This document shows positions 41,001 through 53,933 of a DNA stretch of 64,000 nucleotides, in pieces (within the stretch, counting starts at the first letter, position 1; every line of letters begins with the position of its first letter). Under the pieces are notes generated by a model. That model was not told the origin of the DNA. It searched no databases and saw only the letters and a program-made list of their open reading frames with translations. The stretch lies in assembly GCA_035235625.1 (NCBI GenBank), contig CP141150.1, positions 7,006,001 through 7,070,000 of the forward strand, in the 5' to 3' direction. This DNA is from Saururus chinensis (Eukaryota > Streptophyta > Magnoliopsida > Piperales > Saururaceae). The position numbers and the translations under genes are program-made.

Positions 41001-43505
41001 TAGATTTCTCTTTTTGTTATTATTATTAAAATAATAAGTAATAAAAATACTATGAACGAACACTCGCTAAACACTTGCCAAGATTTCCATTGGCCTCGTG
41101 GGAAGTGTGTGGCAAGCATTTCTAGATGCTAGAGGTTGTAGCATTACTCACCTAATGAACATTCTTAAACTGTGGGCAGTAGTAGTAATGACATGGGTCT
41201 TTGTTAGCTTAAGTTTTAATTGGTAATGCGGGAAAAGCACTCTATCCTAAATTCCACCACTGTTATTTAAAGAAGTTCAAGTTTGGAGGCTGACATTTCA
41301 GCAGTTAACTTACCCCTTCATTTGCCATTGAGATGCGTGGTTGATCATGGAGTTAGCCTCATTTCCCATCCTGAGGATGGCCCCAACCAGGAAATTAGAC
41401 TACACCGTGCAAACTGCCCATACTGAACGCCACCGTTGCCCGGTCACATCTGGCCATTATGGGAGGAGTTTAAACAGCAGATCAGTACATGATCCACTTA
41501 TTCCTCCTCACTGATTGACCACCATTCAATGTATCTCTTTCATTCAGAGGTGACAAGCAGATATGGTGGTAAGTCCCTTCTCCCCTTCATTTTCCATGTG
41601 AAAAAAAAACCACTCCAATCAGATTCTCAACAGTACACAGGGAGACCCAAAGTCACCTTCCCAACTTCCAAATAATGCTCTGCTCCTGGGCCCCTTCTCA
41701 TTCTCAAAGGGATAGGGTTTTTTTGGACAGTCATTACCTCTTTTCTTGCTTTCCTCTTCACTCATTTGTTTGTGCATTTTGGTCTGATTTTATATGCACA
41801 TCTCCCTCCTACTCTTATTGATGTGGGACACCCCCATTAATATCTTCCTACTGACTGAAAGGGACAAGGAGGGGGGCTTGGTGGCCCCGTCCTTTGGGTG
41901 CTTATCACACACCCACCCTCTCCTTTGAAGCCTAAAATGTGCACATGTGAAGAATGAGACCTCCCCCTTTTCATTCCAGACCTTTTACCATAATCCCATT
42001 TGAGATAATTTGTTCCTCTCCTTGTCACATGCAGCTCTTCCTTGTTGGTTATCTTGCCACATCACACAAGGAGAGAGGAGACTAAAATATAGTATACATC
42101 AGAACAATCTAAAGGCTACCATTGCTTTGACATACACATATTGTCAAAACAGAGTTCTGGTTGAAGCCTACCCATGAAAATGACTTCTCTGTATTGTTTT
42201 TAATTAGTTTTAATTTCATTCCAATTCATATTCTTGATAGCCCACATTGTAGAATATTTTTTGCATTATTCAAACAAGTACCTATTGGTGCCACCTTAGT
42301 AAATGAATTAATTATGTTGACCTTTGAAAATTTTGAAAATAACAAGTGGTTTGGGTACAATTATCTACATTACAAGTGGAACAAGCCATTGTGGGTCTTG
42401 GTCATCTTCTGGAATTAGACAAGGAGATTACTTGCATTCTGTGGAATACTGATTTGAGGGAATACTTGTCTTCGTCAATCTGTTGGTCCATATTGGACTG
42501 TTGAACGTGAACAAGTCCTGATTTTGAGCAAAATACAGATCTACAATCTAAATTTGTAAAAAAATTACTAGCAGACCAAGTCATTTTCTTAGGGTACAAT
42601 AAATTCAAAACGGACTTTCCAGGCAAACTAAGATTGTCATAAACAAGCGATAATTTTTTTTTCCTTTTTGTTGACATATGTAAGCTTGAACAAGATTAAA
42701 TTAGGTCGCCGTCGGGTTAGAGAGGCCGTCGAGCACTCGAATCCCCCCGAACTCGAACCTCCTCAGGTCCTCCCCTTAAATGGTGATCCTTTGGTAAGGC
42801 AGTATCTAAGATTCCATGTAGCAAAGGTCAAAATGCTTCATATGAAATTGTTACTTGACTATAAGTCTGACAAATAGCACAAGGAAATGGTAAGATGTAC
42901 AAATAAGGGGACCCCCTTCACATGCCGATTGTGAAGGATTAGGTAAGGCATCAAGGTCATGCCCATTAAAATCAGCTAGGATTCCGTATGCGTAGCAAGT
43001 ACAGGATCAAATGACTAGGACGATAATGGTCGATGGGAAGATATGACTATGACAGACTTTCATTGAGCGTTGCACGATTTATCAAAAATCAAATCCATCC
43101 GAAGGTATATGACAGGTTCAATCACTCGCAATCTCTATAATCAATGTCAATACTTCAACTCCATGATGACAATGTCATATGGGATTAGCATAATGAGCAT
43201 GGAAAAGCTAAGATTAGTACGGATACATAGAGAAGGATGAGAATATGAACACAGGAAGATGAACAAATCTGCAAGAAAATGACAAACCAGAACCAGATAC
43301 CGAAGGAACCGATGCCAATTTATATAGGCAGACTCAAGACGATGGGCTGATATAAATCAATACATGTCATCCAATTCTAGCTTGATGTCATTCATTTTTG
43401 GTAGGAATCCAACTCAAGTTGTTCCAATTCAATCTATTGTTCTTTTACTGTACTCTTATAACTCTTATAAACTTCATTGCACTGCCCATATAGGGAAGTT
43501 TTTCC
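41001..43505. other. No gene recognised
   Basis: It has a pyrimidine-rich part (41560-42060) and then AT-rich sequence. Short open frames (63-91 codons) are not recognisable. I looked for words matching the common conserved plant microRNAs and saw none. Confidence 0.35.
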
Positions 43506-43618
43506 GGCCGTTTTCCGATCAAGGTGCACACTGTAGTGCACAAGATTTACACAACAATTATGATTTGCTGAGATTTTGTGTGCTACAGTGTGCCATCAAT
43601 CGGAGGCCATCAACGGCC
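43506..43618. other. MIRNA-like imperfect hairpin
   Basis: The left arm from 43515 (CCGATCAAGGTGCACACTGT) pairs with the right arm ending at 43603 (GCTACAGTGTGCCATCAATCGG region). This gives about 32 bp of stem with a few mismatches around a loop of about 25-30 nt, and a further short stem in GGCCG/CGGCC at the outside. Size and shape suit either a plant microRNA precursor or a small MITE. No known mature sequence is recognised. RNA expression cannot be judged here. Confidence 0.35.
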
Positions 43619-43929
43619 AGTGAAGCTTCACCGGTGGATTTGAGTTCCACCAAAGGTATGGTGCATCTTTTATGGTAATGATAATACATTGATTATTATT
43701 GGTTTCTCTCAAATCCTACTAAGTAATTAGTTGATCGATTCCTGCAGGCTCTTCAAATGATCAAGACACCAAGACCTGTACCTGAAATTCGGTCTCCTTT
43801 CTCATCATCTTCCTTTGCACTAAATTCCGACTCCGATTTATGCTATGGAAGTTCTGAAAAGTGGTTCATCGCCATGTTTCATTAGTTGGTCACCTGTATC
43901 CTTCAGCCTTCCCAAATCAGCAGAACACA

Positions 43930-44117
43930 ATCATTGGTTGACTACTTATTTAAGGGAAGGGTTTTTCATGTTCACTATTTATTTACAGTGAGCTTAGCGT
44001 AAGCCACGCATAGTAGTTCAAGATTGGTGGCGCAACACTCACCGATTGATCTCATTGGCTCATTGTCAATGGGTAACATGAAAAATGCTTCCCTATCTAA
44101 AGGGACGATCAACTTGT
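43930..44117. mobile_element. MITE-like foldback
   Basis: GGTTGACTACTTATTTAAGG and GGGTTTTTCATGTTCAC on the left pair with GTAACATGAAAAATGC and CCCTATCTAAAGGGACGATC on the right. The arms are about 45 bp with mismatches; the middle is about 95 bp. Ends not fixed exactly. Confidence 0.5.
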
Positions 44118-45285
44118 CGATTAGGCCAAAACATCTCATCAGGTTTTTTGCCTATTTTTCCGTTAACCTTTCTGCTCAAGATGGTTCATGAAAAATCGCC
44201 TTTGCTGCAGGCGAACGCCCAAAATCTAAAGGTTTCTTTTTCTTTTCCGACAATGGCAAGCCCACCATGGGTGATTACATTTCTGGCTAAGTAGTGATAG
44301 TGATAGGCAGTTGGTCGGTGCATTATCATCAATACAAATTTTTACTTTTGTCACAACCCAAACTTTCCCGGCTGTCAAAAGGCCACCCTGACATTTTAAT
44401 TAGAAGAGTTGAATATACAAACCCTACCTTTACTTAGGTTCAGATCAGGTTATTTGGGTAATAAAATATTAATTTAATAATTTTATTTTATTTACATTTT
44501 TAACAAATATTGAGTGGATTTTGTGTATATTTCCTTCGGCTTACGAGATATTAACAACCCCAATCACTAAAAATACACGTCTAATACCATAACAATCAAA
44601 GAAACTTAAAATTAGGATAAATGTCTCACATATCACCCCTGACTTGTATATTAAACATGTTAGATAAATAGGTTTAATGGGTGAGGGGGATTAGTCGGGT
44701 ATAGAGTCCATTTTTTACCCCAACCCAGTAATAGGGTCAAGTTTGGGTTGTTCAGGTTGGGTAAACTGGTTGGGTCAAGTTTTGAGAGCCCTACCAACGT
44801 CCAATGAATAGCATGAGTAAATCAAAACTTTTATTATGGAGTCCAGCCTTTCGTTTTTACTCATTTAAACTGATTTTGATTGAATTATAAGTTAAGTTAC
44901 CTGTACATACTGATTTAATTTTCTTAATCAAACTGAATTGGTTTGCTTATGCTATTTGGAAGAGCAGTCATAGCAATTGTCTTGCAAGGATGGACAAAAC
45001 AACTGCAGTAAGCTCACTAATTCAAAACTGCATTTGCTAATATCTTTTGATACATCTAGAGTTTGAGCTACTATATCAACTAGACAACAAACTTCGTACC
45101 AATAACAATTTTTCCAAGTTTGCGTCTACAGAGATTAAAAGAATGATGAAAACTACTTAAGAATCTGGTAGAAGTCTCCGTATTGAAAGTATCTAAATAC
45201 TTTCTCATATTGATCATCACATTTCACAAAACACACATTGATAAATTTTTGATCATGTTTCATCGAAACACAAGTTTATGAAAGG
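44118..45285. other. No gene recognised
   Basis: Non-coding. At 44680-44790 there is a worn GGGTCAAGTTTGGGTTG/GGTTGGGTCAAG segment resembling the ends of the repeat at 7955-9095. Confidence 0.45.
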
Positions 45286-45290
45286 CTCAC

Positions 45291-45845
45291 TGTGGGGAAT
45301 AAAACTACAGGCCTCGCCAAACAGAGTATACTCTGGTTCTAGCCGAACAGAGTATATATTTATTGTTCTAGAGTTCTGGGCGAACAGAGTATAATTTTAC
45401 TATTCCCCTGCCTGTACTGTGGAAATATGGATCTAGGAATGTCAATACGAAAGCAAAGTACACAAGACAATTTAACGTGGTTCGGCCTTGCTGCCTACGT
45501 CCACGAGATCACACAATTCCACTAAATAGAGAATCAGAGTACAAGAGAATTACAAGATTTCTCAGCAACGCTCCTCACGTAATACACAAGAAGAAAACTC
45601 CTTCTGGTTCTCAGAATCTCTGTTCTTCTCTCTGTGTTCCTCTGCGTTGGACTCTCCAGTTCCGAGTCGTGGTGGCTGTAACCTTCTCTGGAATTCTCTT
45701 CGCGTCAGAATCCACTCACGCATCAATATCTCATCAATCATAAGCCTCTATGATAAAACCTATTTATAACTTAGGTCTTGCATAGTAAAGGACAAGACTG
45801 CCCTTCACCTAATGATAACCCGTAATTATTGTTTCACCGCCAACA
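45291..45845 (-). repeat. 3' LTR of the Ty1-copia element (left in window)
   Basis: 555 bp, TGTGGGGAAT to CGCCAACA on the plus strand. Near its left edge are three copies of a GAACAGAGTATA word about 30-45 bp apart. Open frames within it are not genes. Confidence 0.93.
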
Positions 45846-48800
45846 ATCTCCCACTTGAAACTAAATTACTCAAAATCTTCAGCAACAATTCTCCCACTCA
45901 AATTGATCCCTTTCGAATCAATTTCATATACAGAGCCAATTGCAAGCAAGACAATTGCTCTACTCATATCTAATGTAACTGTGTGATCACCACCATTCTT
46001 CTAGTGTCGAAGACCAATGGTCGTTGAGCAAACGCTCAATTTCTCCATTGTCACAACTTTAGTAAACATATCCGCTGGATTCTCCTTAGTATGAATCTTC
46101 TCCAAGAAGACTTTCTTCTCTTCAACAAGTTCTCTCACAAAATGATACTTGATTTCAATATGTTTCGTTCTAGAATGAAACACACTGTTCTTTGTCATAT
46201 CAATTGCACTCTTGTTATCACAATAGAGTATACACCTCTCTTGAGGTTTGTCCAACTCCTTCAAGAATGTTTTTAACCACATCATCATCTTGCAAGCTTA
46301 AGTGGCTGCAATAAACTCTGCCTCAGCAGATGAATTTGTCACAGATTTCTACAATTGTGACTGCCAAGCAACTGCACCACTGCCTAATGTGAAGACAAAA
46401 CCTGTAGTGCTCCTTCTGTTATCTAGATTACCTCTATAATCTGAATCAATAAAGCCAACTAAGTTAATCCTGGAACTCCCACCAAAGTGTAAAGTCATAC
46501 CTGATGAACCCTTCAGATATCTAAGAATCCATTTCACTGCATTCTAGTGCTCTTCTCCTGGATTCGCCATAAACCTTGCAACTTGACTCACAGCATGAGC
46601 TATATCTGGTCTGGTGCAAGTGGCTGCATACATCAATGAACCTACAACAGATGCATAAGGAACCTTGTTCATATGAGTTATATCTTCCTGTTTAGTTGGA
46701 GACTGCTCATTTGAAAACCTGAAGTGAGCTGCCAAGGGAGTACCAACTGGTTTGGCACCCAACATATTGAACTTCATCAAGACCTTCTCAACATATTCCT
46801 CTTGGGATAATTTCAGCACTTTCTGCTCTCTATCTCTTGTAATTTGCATTCCAAGGATTTGCTTGGCTAGTCCAAGATCTTTCATTGCGAATTTAAAAGA
46901 CAACTGTCTCTTGAGCATCTCAATCTCACCATAATCTGCTCCTGCAATCAACATGTCATCCACATATAACAACAAAAGCAAGTAGGAGGTTCTCAACCTT
47001 TTGTAATATCAGCAATGATCAGAATAGGAACGATAAAATCCAATGGATAGCATAAATCCATCAAATTTCCTATACTATTGTCTTGGAGCTTACTTGAGAC
47101 CATACAAGCTCTTAGACAACCTGCAAACCAAATTCTCCTTTCCTCTTACCACATAACCTTGGGGTTGATGCATATAGATCTCCTCTTCCAAGTCACCATG
47201 TAGGAAGGCTGTTTTAACATCTAACTGCTCTAAATGATGATCCTCAACTGCAACAATGGACAACACCATTCTAATGGTAGCAATTCTGACAACAGGAGCA
47301 AATATCTCTGTATAATCTACTCCATACTTCTGCTCAAAGCCTTTGACAACTAGTCTAGCTTTGTATTTCTTACTTCCATCAGCTTTATATTTCAACCTGT
47401 AAACCCACTTGTTATGTAATGCCTTTTTACCTGAAGGTAGAGGAACTAATTCCTAAGTCTGATTAGATGACAATGAATCCATCTCATCCTCCATAGCACG
47501 CTCTCACTAAATTGAAGTGTCTATCCTGCAAGCTTCCTCAAAGCTTTCTGGTTCACCACTATCAGTCAAAAGCAAATAATTCAGACTAAGATCAAATATA
47601 GAATGCATACCAAATGTGCTCTCAGGGTCAAAAGGATCAAATATCCTCTTCTTAATCTACCTAGAACTGGTCCAACCAAGTGGTGTCTGCAATGGAACTG
47701 CATCTGGAATTGTCTCTGAAGAAGTCTCAACTACCTGTTCATGACTAGATGGACCGGCCCCACTGTGTGTTTCAGCATCAAGTTCTGCAAACTCAGTTTC
47801 AACTTGTTTCATCTTCCCCTTTTGTAGATCTTGATGGTGCTTATACAACTCTGTCTCATGAAACACAACATCAATGCTCCGAATCACCTTCTTATGGACT
47901 GGATCCCACAGTCTATAACCATAAAAATTTCCACCATAGCCAACAAAGTAGCACTTGTTGGATTTGGAATCCAACTTACCCCTATTCTCTACATCAATAT
48001 GCACATAAGCAGCACAACCAAAGACTCTTAAGTGATCAATCTTTACCTCTTTATTTGACCATACCTCTTTAGGAATGCCTCCATCTAGGGGGTAGCATGG
48101 AGACCTATTGATCAAATATGCTGCAGTATCAACAACATAACTCCAGAATGAGAGCAGAAGGCCACAGTGTAGCCTCATACTGCGTGCCTTCTCCATGATG
48201 GTCCTGTTCATCCGCTCTGCAACACCATTCTGTCTGGGCTGTCTAGGAGTAGCAAGCAACCTGTGAATGCCATGCTTATCACAGTAGGATTGGAATTCCC
48301 TACTGTAATATTCACCTCCATTGTCTGACTTCAAACACTTCAATTTTAATCCTGTCTCATTCTCAACAAGTGTTTTCCATTGCACAAAGATAAAAAATAC
48401 ATCTGATTTATTCTTAGCAAAGTAAACCCATAACTTGCGAGAAGCATCATCAATAAAAGTAATATAATAAGACGCACCTCCAAGGGATGAAACCTGTGCT
48501 GGCCCCCAAACATCTATGTGTACAAGCTCAAGACGCTCAGACCTGCGCTCCGGGGTAGCTCTGGAAAATGAAACTTTGTGTTGTTTGCCCATGACACAAT
48601 GCTCACTTCCAAATCTGCACACCTCAAACTAGGTAACTTCCCCTTAGCCTGTAACACCTTCATTCCATTCTCTTACATATGTCCAAGACGATAATGCCAT
48701 AAACTGACATCAACTGCATTAGAGGATACTCTAATAGAATGCTTAGAACAATTGGATGTCATATACAATGTTCCATTTTTTTCCCCTTAGCCACTACCAT

Positions 48801-49960
48801 GATACCTTTACTCATCTTCCAACTATCATTCATGAAATGAGTAGTAATACCACAAGCAGCTAATTGACCAACAGAAATAATGTTCTTTGTCAAACGAGAC
48901 ACAAGATGAACATCTTTCAACACAAGCACAACATTATCATCAATCAACAAATGAATGTCACCCTTGCCTATGACTTCACAAGCTTGATCATTGCCCAAGT
49001 AGACATTGCCCAAATCACTAGCTACAAAATTCTGCATCAAGTCTTTTCTAGAAGTAGCATGAAATGAAGCACCACTATCAATAATCCAAGCATCACATTT
49101 ACTTTTCATAGACAATAACATGCAATCAGCTCCAGCAACATTAACATTATTTTTAACATGATTTTGTGCTCCATCATAAGGGGGGTTTGGGCAATCCTTT
49201 TTCAAGTGACTTTCTGCCCACACTGCCAACAAGCCCCATCACCCTTGCGGTGTTTAGACTTGGATCGCCCCCTCCTAGACTTCCCTCTCCATCCTGGTTT
49301 GCCTCTTTGAGGTCGGCGCCCTCTTTCTTCCATAGTCAGGGCTGAACCAGATGAAGAAGAACCACCCTTACAGCGTGTTTCTTCAGCCAATATCATTCCA
49401 CACACATCATTTAACTTAAATTTTTCTGTATTATGGGAACTATGCACAACAACTTTAAATGATTCCCAATCAGATGGCAAAGACCTTAACAAAGCAATAG
49501 ACTGTATATCTTCAATAAAATTAACATCTACTGCCTCAAGTTGATTAACCAAAGCATGGAACGAATTCAAGTGATTGGCTACAATCTCATCATCAGACAT
49601 TTTCAAATCAAAGAAATTGGTCACAAGATGTACCTTGTTTGTAGAAGAAGGGCTCACATATAACCACTCAAGCAAATCAAAGCATTCCTTTGTGGTCTTG
49701 ACCTTCGTGATGTTCGAAGCCACCGATGAAGAAATAGATAATATGACTGCTCCTAGACCCTTGCGATCAAGCAACTCCCACCTTGCAATCTCTTCTACCT
49801 TGTCTTCACCAACAGGCTTGGTTATAAACACTGGCTGGTAGAGGTCCTTCTGGTACAAGTAATCTTCAATCTGCATGCGCCAAAATCTATAATTTTGGCC
49901 ATTGAATTTCTCTATCTTGAACTTGATATCATCGGCCATCTCCGAAGTTCTGATACCAAT

Positions 49961-50529
49961 TGTGGGGAATAAAACTACAGGAATCGCCAAACAGAGTATA
50001 AGTTTACTGTACTCTAGTTCTGGCCGAACAGAGTATATATTTATTGTTCTAGAGTTCTGGGCGAACAGAGTATAGTTTTACTGTTCCCCTACCTGTACTG
50101 CGAAAATATGGATCTAGGAATGCCAATATGAAAGCAAAGTACACAAGAGAATTTAATGTGGTTCGGCCTTGCTGCCTACATCCACGGGATCACACAATTC
50201 CACTAAATAGAGAATCAAAGTACAAGAGAATTACAAGATTTCTCAGCAACGCTCCTCATGCAATACATAAGAAGAAAACTCCTTCTGGTTCTCAAAATCT
50301 CTGTTCTTCTTCTCTCTGTGTTCCTCTGCGTTGGACTCTTCGATTCCGAGTCGTGGCGGCTGCAACCTTCTCTGGAATTCTCTTCGCGTCAGAATCCACT
50401 CACGCATCAATCTCTCATCAATCATAAGCCTCTATGATAAAACCTATTTACAACTTAGGTCTTGCATAGTAAAGGACAAGACTGCCCTTCACTTAATGAC
50501 AACCCATAATTATTGTTTCACCGCCAACA
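49961..50529 (-). repeat. 5' LTR of the Ty1-copia element (right in window)
   Basis: 569 bp with the same ends as the partner LTR. It is longer mainly because of a short extra stretch between the first two GAACAGAGTATA words. Most differences from the partner are C/T or G/A, as expected from decay of methylated cytosine. Confidence 0.93.
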
Positions 50530-50729
50530 CTCACTTCGTCTTAAATTAATAACTCTATTTGACAAAAAGGTTTGTTCCATATTAATAAATTTATTTTCTT
50601 TTAATTTAAGTAGATGAGTACTTAAAAAGAGTATTATAAATTTATTTTCCCTTCTCTTAAACGTGGGTTTCACCATTTGATAAAAATTATTATTTTTTAA
50701 ATATAGCTTTTAATATTATAAGGAGGGAG
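50530..50729. mobile_element. Stowaway-like MITE, hit at its left tip by the Ty1-copia element
   Basis: Reads CTCACTTCGTCTTAAATTAA at the left and TATTATAAGGAGGGAG followed by TA at the right. The inner words TTTAATTTAAGTAGATGAG and GGGTTTCACC match other copies. The first five bases, CTCAC, are the target duplication of the Ty1-copia element; the other copy is at 45286-45290, so the retrotransposon landed in the MITE terminus. The left TA is not preserved (GG there). Confidence 0.7.
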
Positions 50730-50730
50730 T

Positions 50731-52372
50731 ACAAACTAAATGTAGTTGTAAAGACCTCAATACTCCTTAATACACTATTTCTCATTTACTCAAATACTAT
50801 TTTTTGGGGTAATGAAGAGTTTTATGGATAGCCACGTCCGTACAATTAATGCAACCACTTTTCCACTTCCTTGAGGCATGTCAAAAAGATCATACTGATT
50901 GGGCATTCAAATTATTTCATCTTATCCTCTTAGGCCGTTCATTAAGGAATTTATTGGCAATTTATAAACTTTAATGTCTTCTGATCTTCGGTGGGCAAAC
51001 AATATGAGACACTAGGGAAAAGGTTTGAGAGAGTACATTTTATTGACTTTCAGTTGTATTAAAGTTGAAGAGGTTGTCCAAGTTTAAATAGAATATGTAG
51101 TTTTTGACATGAAAAGGGTCAATATCACATACCCTTGTCCCATATTGTGCAAATAGACCATATTATAAGGCAATTCTAACCAAAAGGCAACTATAAACAT
51201 AGGCATATATTAAGATGGTGAGATAACAAAAAAATTGAGACTCTTTAATTAATATAAGTCCAGTCTCATACACGACTTTATGAGCAGGGCAACTTGGGGG
51301 GTCTAATTTCGATCTAACAGCGCGTGCTACTCAGGGAAGGTGCTCATTTTAACTATTAAAATAATGTATTTTTACCATAATAAAAGATTGTGACAAAACA
51401 AATTTGGTATCAAATACTATATACCATTATACCATACAAATTAGTTCTTAGCACATAATTTCCCTCAAAAATAAAAAAAAATTAGAAAACCTCCTTGTCT
51501 TTACTTGTCCTTGATTGTTACAAATAAAATGTTAAGTCGAATACAAAAAATTCTCACAAGAAGGGTTTTAAGCAAATAGATAGGATTTCATCTTACAAAT
51601 TAGATCAAATAAACCACACAAGAGGGGATTATGAATTTTGGTGCTCTAAATTCCCTTTGCAAAACGAAATTATAAAAATTGAGAGTAGCGGAAGATATAA
51701 AAATGGATTTTGCACATTTCTAAGTACCAAGAGTTTCCATACATAAATCCAATTGGCAAGAAATTGGTTGTAATCATCTGTCACCGACTTTCACCAAGCC
51801 AGATTAATTCTTCAAATTCATTCCATATTCTACTCCACAGTATTGAAGCCACATGGGCCTAATTTATCTTATATTGGAACCTTTAAAGATTAGAAACGCT
51901 ACTTTGCTCTGCACACCCAATGGGCTTATTGGCACCATAGTGTCTTTCTATTACGAAGACCACAACTAAAGAGCAGCAACCTAAACCAGCTTTTTCAAGC
52001 AATCCTAAGATGAATTTAAGGTCCTCATGGAAGATGTCCACCAGGATATCCTCCACGGCTATTAATCATGCAAATCAACGGCGTATTATGCATATAATCT
52101 AGATCGATGGCCCCTAACTGGTAGAGGATTTCCGGGCAAAGGCACTAGGTATGAAGACCAAAAAATACTCCCCTAAGATGACGCAATCGTGAGAAAGTTA
52201 AAAGGGTCATCCAGTACTTGAGATTCACAGAGCTTAACCAATGTGCTGCCATACTAGACTAACATTTAACATGGCAAAATTTTTTGGAGCACTTGATGAT
52301 GGAGCATAGATTAAAATGTCAAATTTTGCTTCGCTTCGCCGTGGATTAGAAGTTGTAAATTAGTAAGTGATA
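50731..52372. other. No gene recognised
   Basis: AT-rich intergenic sequence without notable open frames or repeats. Confidence 0.45.
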
Positions 52373-52552
52373 CTCCTTCTATCTTATATTAATAGCTCTA
52401 TTTAATAAAAAAAATATTTTATATTAATAACTTTATTTTTTAATTTAAATAGTTAAGTACTTAAAAAAGAATATCATAAACTCTTTTTTTTCTTAGACAC
52501 GGGTTTCAACATAATAACTATTTTTTCAAATATGGTCATTAATATAGGATCA
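52373..52552. mobile_element. Stowaway-like MITE
   Basis: Preceded by TA; begins CTCCTTCTATCTTATATTAA. The inner TTAATTTAAATAGTTAAGTAC and GGGTTTCAACA words match the 50530 copy. The right end is worn (CATTAATATAGGATCAT). Confidence 0.65.
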
Positions 52553-53327
52553 TACAGTGGCTGTTAAACAAGAGGCAGGTAGGGGATTCAGTGTCTAAGC
52601 TTGTCGTGCAATTCAGGTTCGATGACTGCACTTGGTGCACACATGTATAGATGCATTGGGTGAATATGAATAAAGCTGCTAAAATTATAATCAGGTATGT
52701 CCTCGTTCCCTAACTTATGGATAGGGTTTCAACATATAATGAAGAGTAAGGTAGAGACAAAGTACTGGGGAAATTATTTAGTACCCCTGCATAGTATCGG
52801 AGATGTTGCCACTTTATAGGAGTCATTAATCGTAGGAAATGATTGAGCATATACTAATGCAATTAGCTAGCACTAATATGCGCTAACATGTGCACCATTG
52901 AACTTGATTGGTAGCTTAAAAATGCTCCAAATGGTACTCTTAATACTAAATAATTTCTCCACAAAGTGAAACCAAGCAGGATCTCAAAATAACAGAGACG
53001 AAAACAAATTGAAATTTGCTAGGTCTAGCCAGTCAAATAGCTACTTCAGCAGTTGCAATAGCTATAGCAAAGATTGAAAAATTCTCCTTTCAATTGTAGA
53101 CTATCAAATAAATCTGAAAATGTTACAAGTTAGATTAAATTCGTTCAGTATAATTTCAAGGCACATGACTACTCTAACCATGTTTCAACTTGTTATGATT
53201 AACTACAAACGATTAGTTAGTGTGCCTCACTATCAATATAATATAGGGTTGGGAACAATACAGCTTTTGTTGATACTAAGGCATGTATCACCAATATTGT
53301 GTATGCATAGCTGATATGTATTAATAC
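52553..53327. other. No gene recognised
   Basis: Intergenic; nothing supported. Confidence 0.4.
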
Positions 53328-53766
53328 TATCACACTCCAAGATTTTTCAAATATATTTTTAAAAATACAATAGCAGAAATACACATTTGAAGAGATATTT
53401 GTGGATATATCCCGGGGACAAGTCACTCGTTTTTTGAATATATGAATATCAAATTAGAGTACATAAGTAATTGTCAACACTATATTATAAATTAAACAGA
53501 TTCCAACCCAAGTACTAGTACTTGTTTGAATATCCTAATACACAACAAAGTAAATAAATTGATAGTCATGTGCCTATAGTTATACATCATTAAGATAATA
53601 TTTCAATATAATAAATATGCCAAGTAGCCTAGCAACATCATATTTGCCACACACATAAATTCTAAAAAAAAATTAATTCTACAAGGTACATACAACACAT
53701 AGATGATAAGTAAATGAATATACTCAATGGGATGACTTAATAAGAAAATGCACATTTTATATCATG

Positions 53767-53933
<167 letters not shown>

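Larger units (their letters stand above)
45291..50529 (-). mobile_element. Ty1-copia LTR retrotransposon, fossil
   Basis: A full-length copy about 5.24 kb long, read on the minus strand, flanked by a 5-bp target duplication CTCAC (45286-45290 and 50530-50534). Inside the 5' LTR edge, on the minus strand, is TTGGTATCAGAAC, a primer-binding site for initiator tRNA-Met. Next to the 3' LTR is a purine tract, AAGTGGGAGAT. Parts in order: gag with a zinc knuckle (about 49.2-49.94 kb), protease with DSGAS (about 48.8-49.2), integrase (about 47.7-48.6), reverse transcriptase with YVDDM (about 46.5-47.4) and RNase H (about 46.0-46.5). The integrase-before-RT order defines Ty1-copia. The coding region is broken in roughly half a dozen places. 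By hand the two LTRs differ at about 30 of 555 aligned positions (about 5%) plus two small indels, so insertion was perhaps 2-4 million years ago at usual plant rates. Confidence 0.95.

Noticed and set aside
41500-42060. Possible conserved microRNA gene in a pyrimidine-rich intergenic stretch
   Set aside because: I compared by eye with the common conserved plant microRNA families and found no matching 20-21 nt word or stable hairpin.
45477-45743. Open frames within the LTRs (also 50128-50427)
   Set aside because: They are long-terminal-repeat sequence present twice and read against the element; they are not genes.
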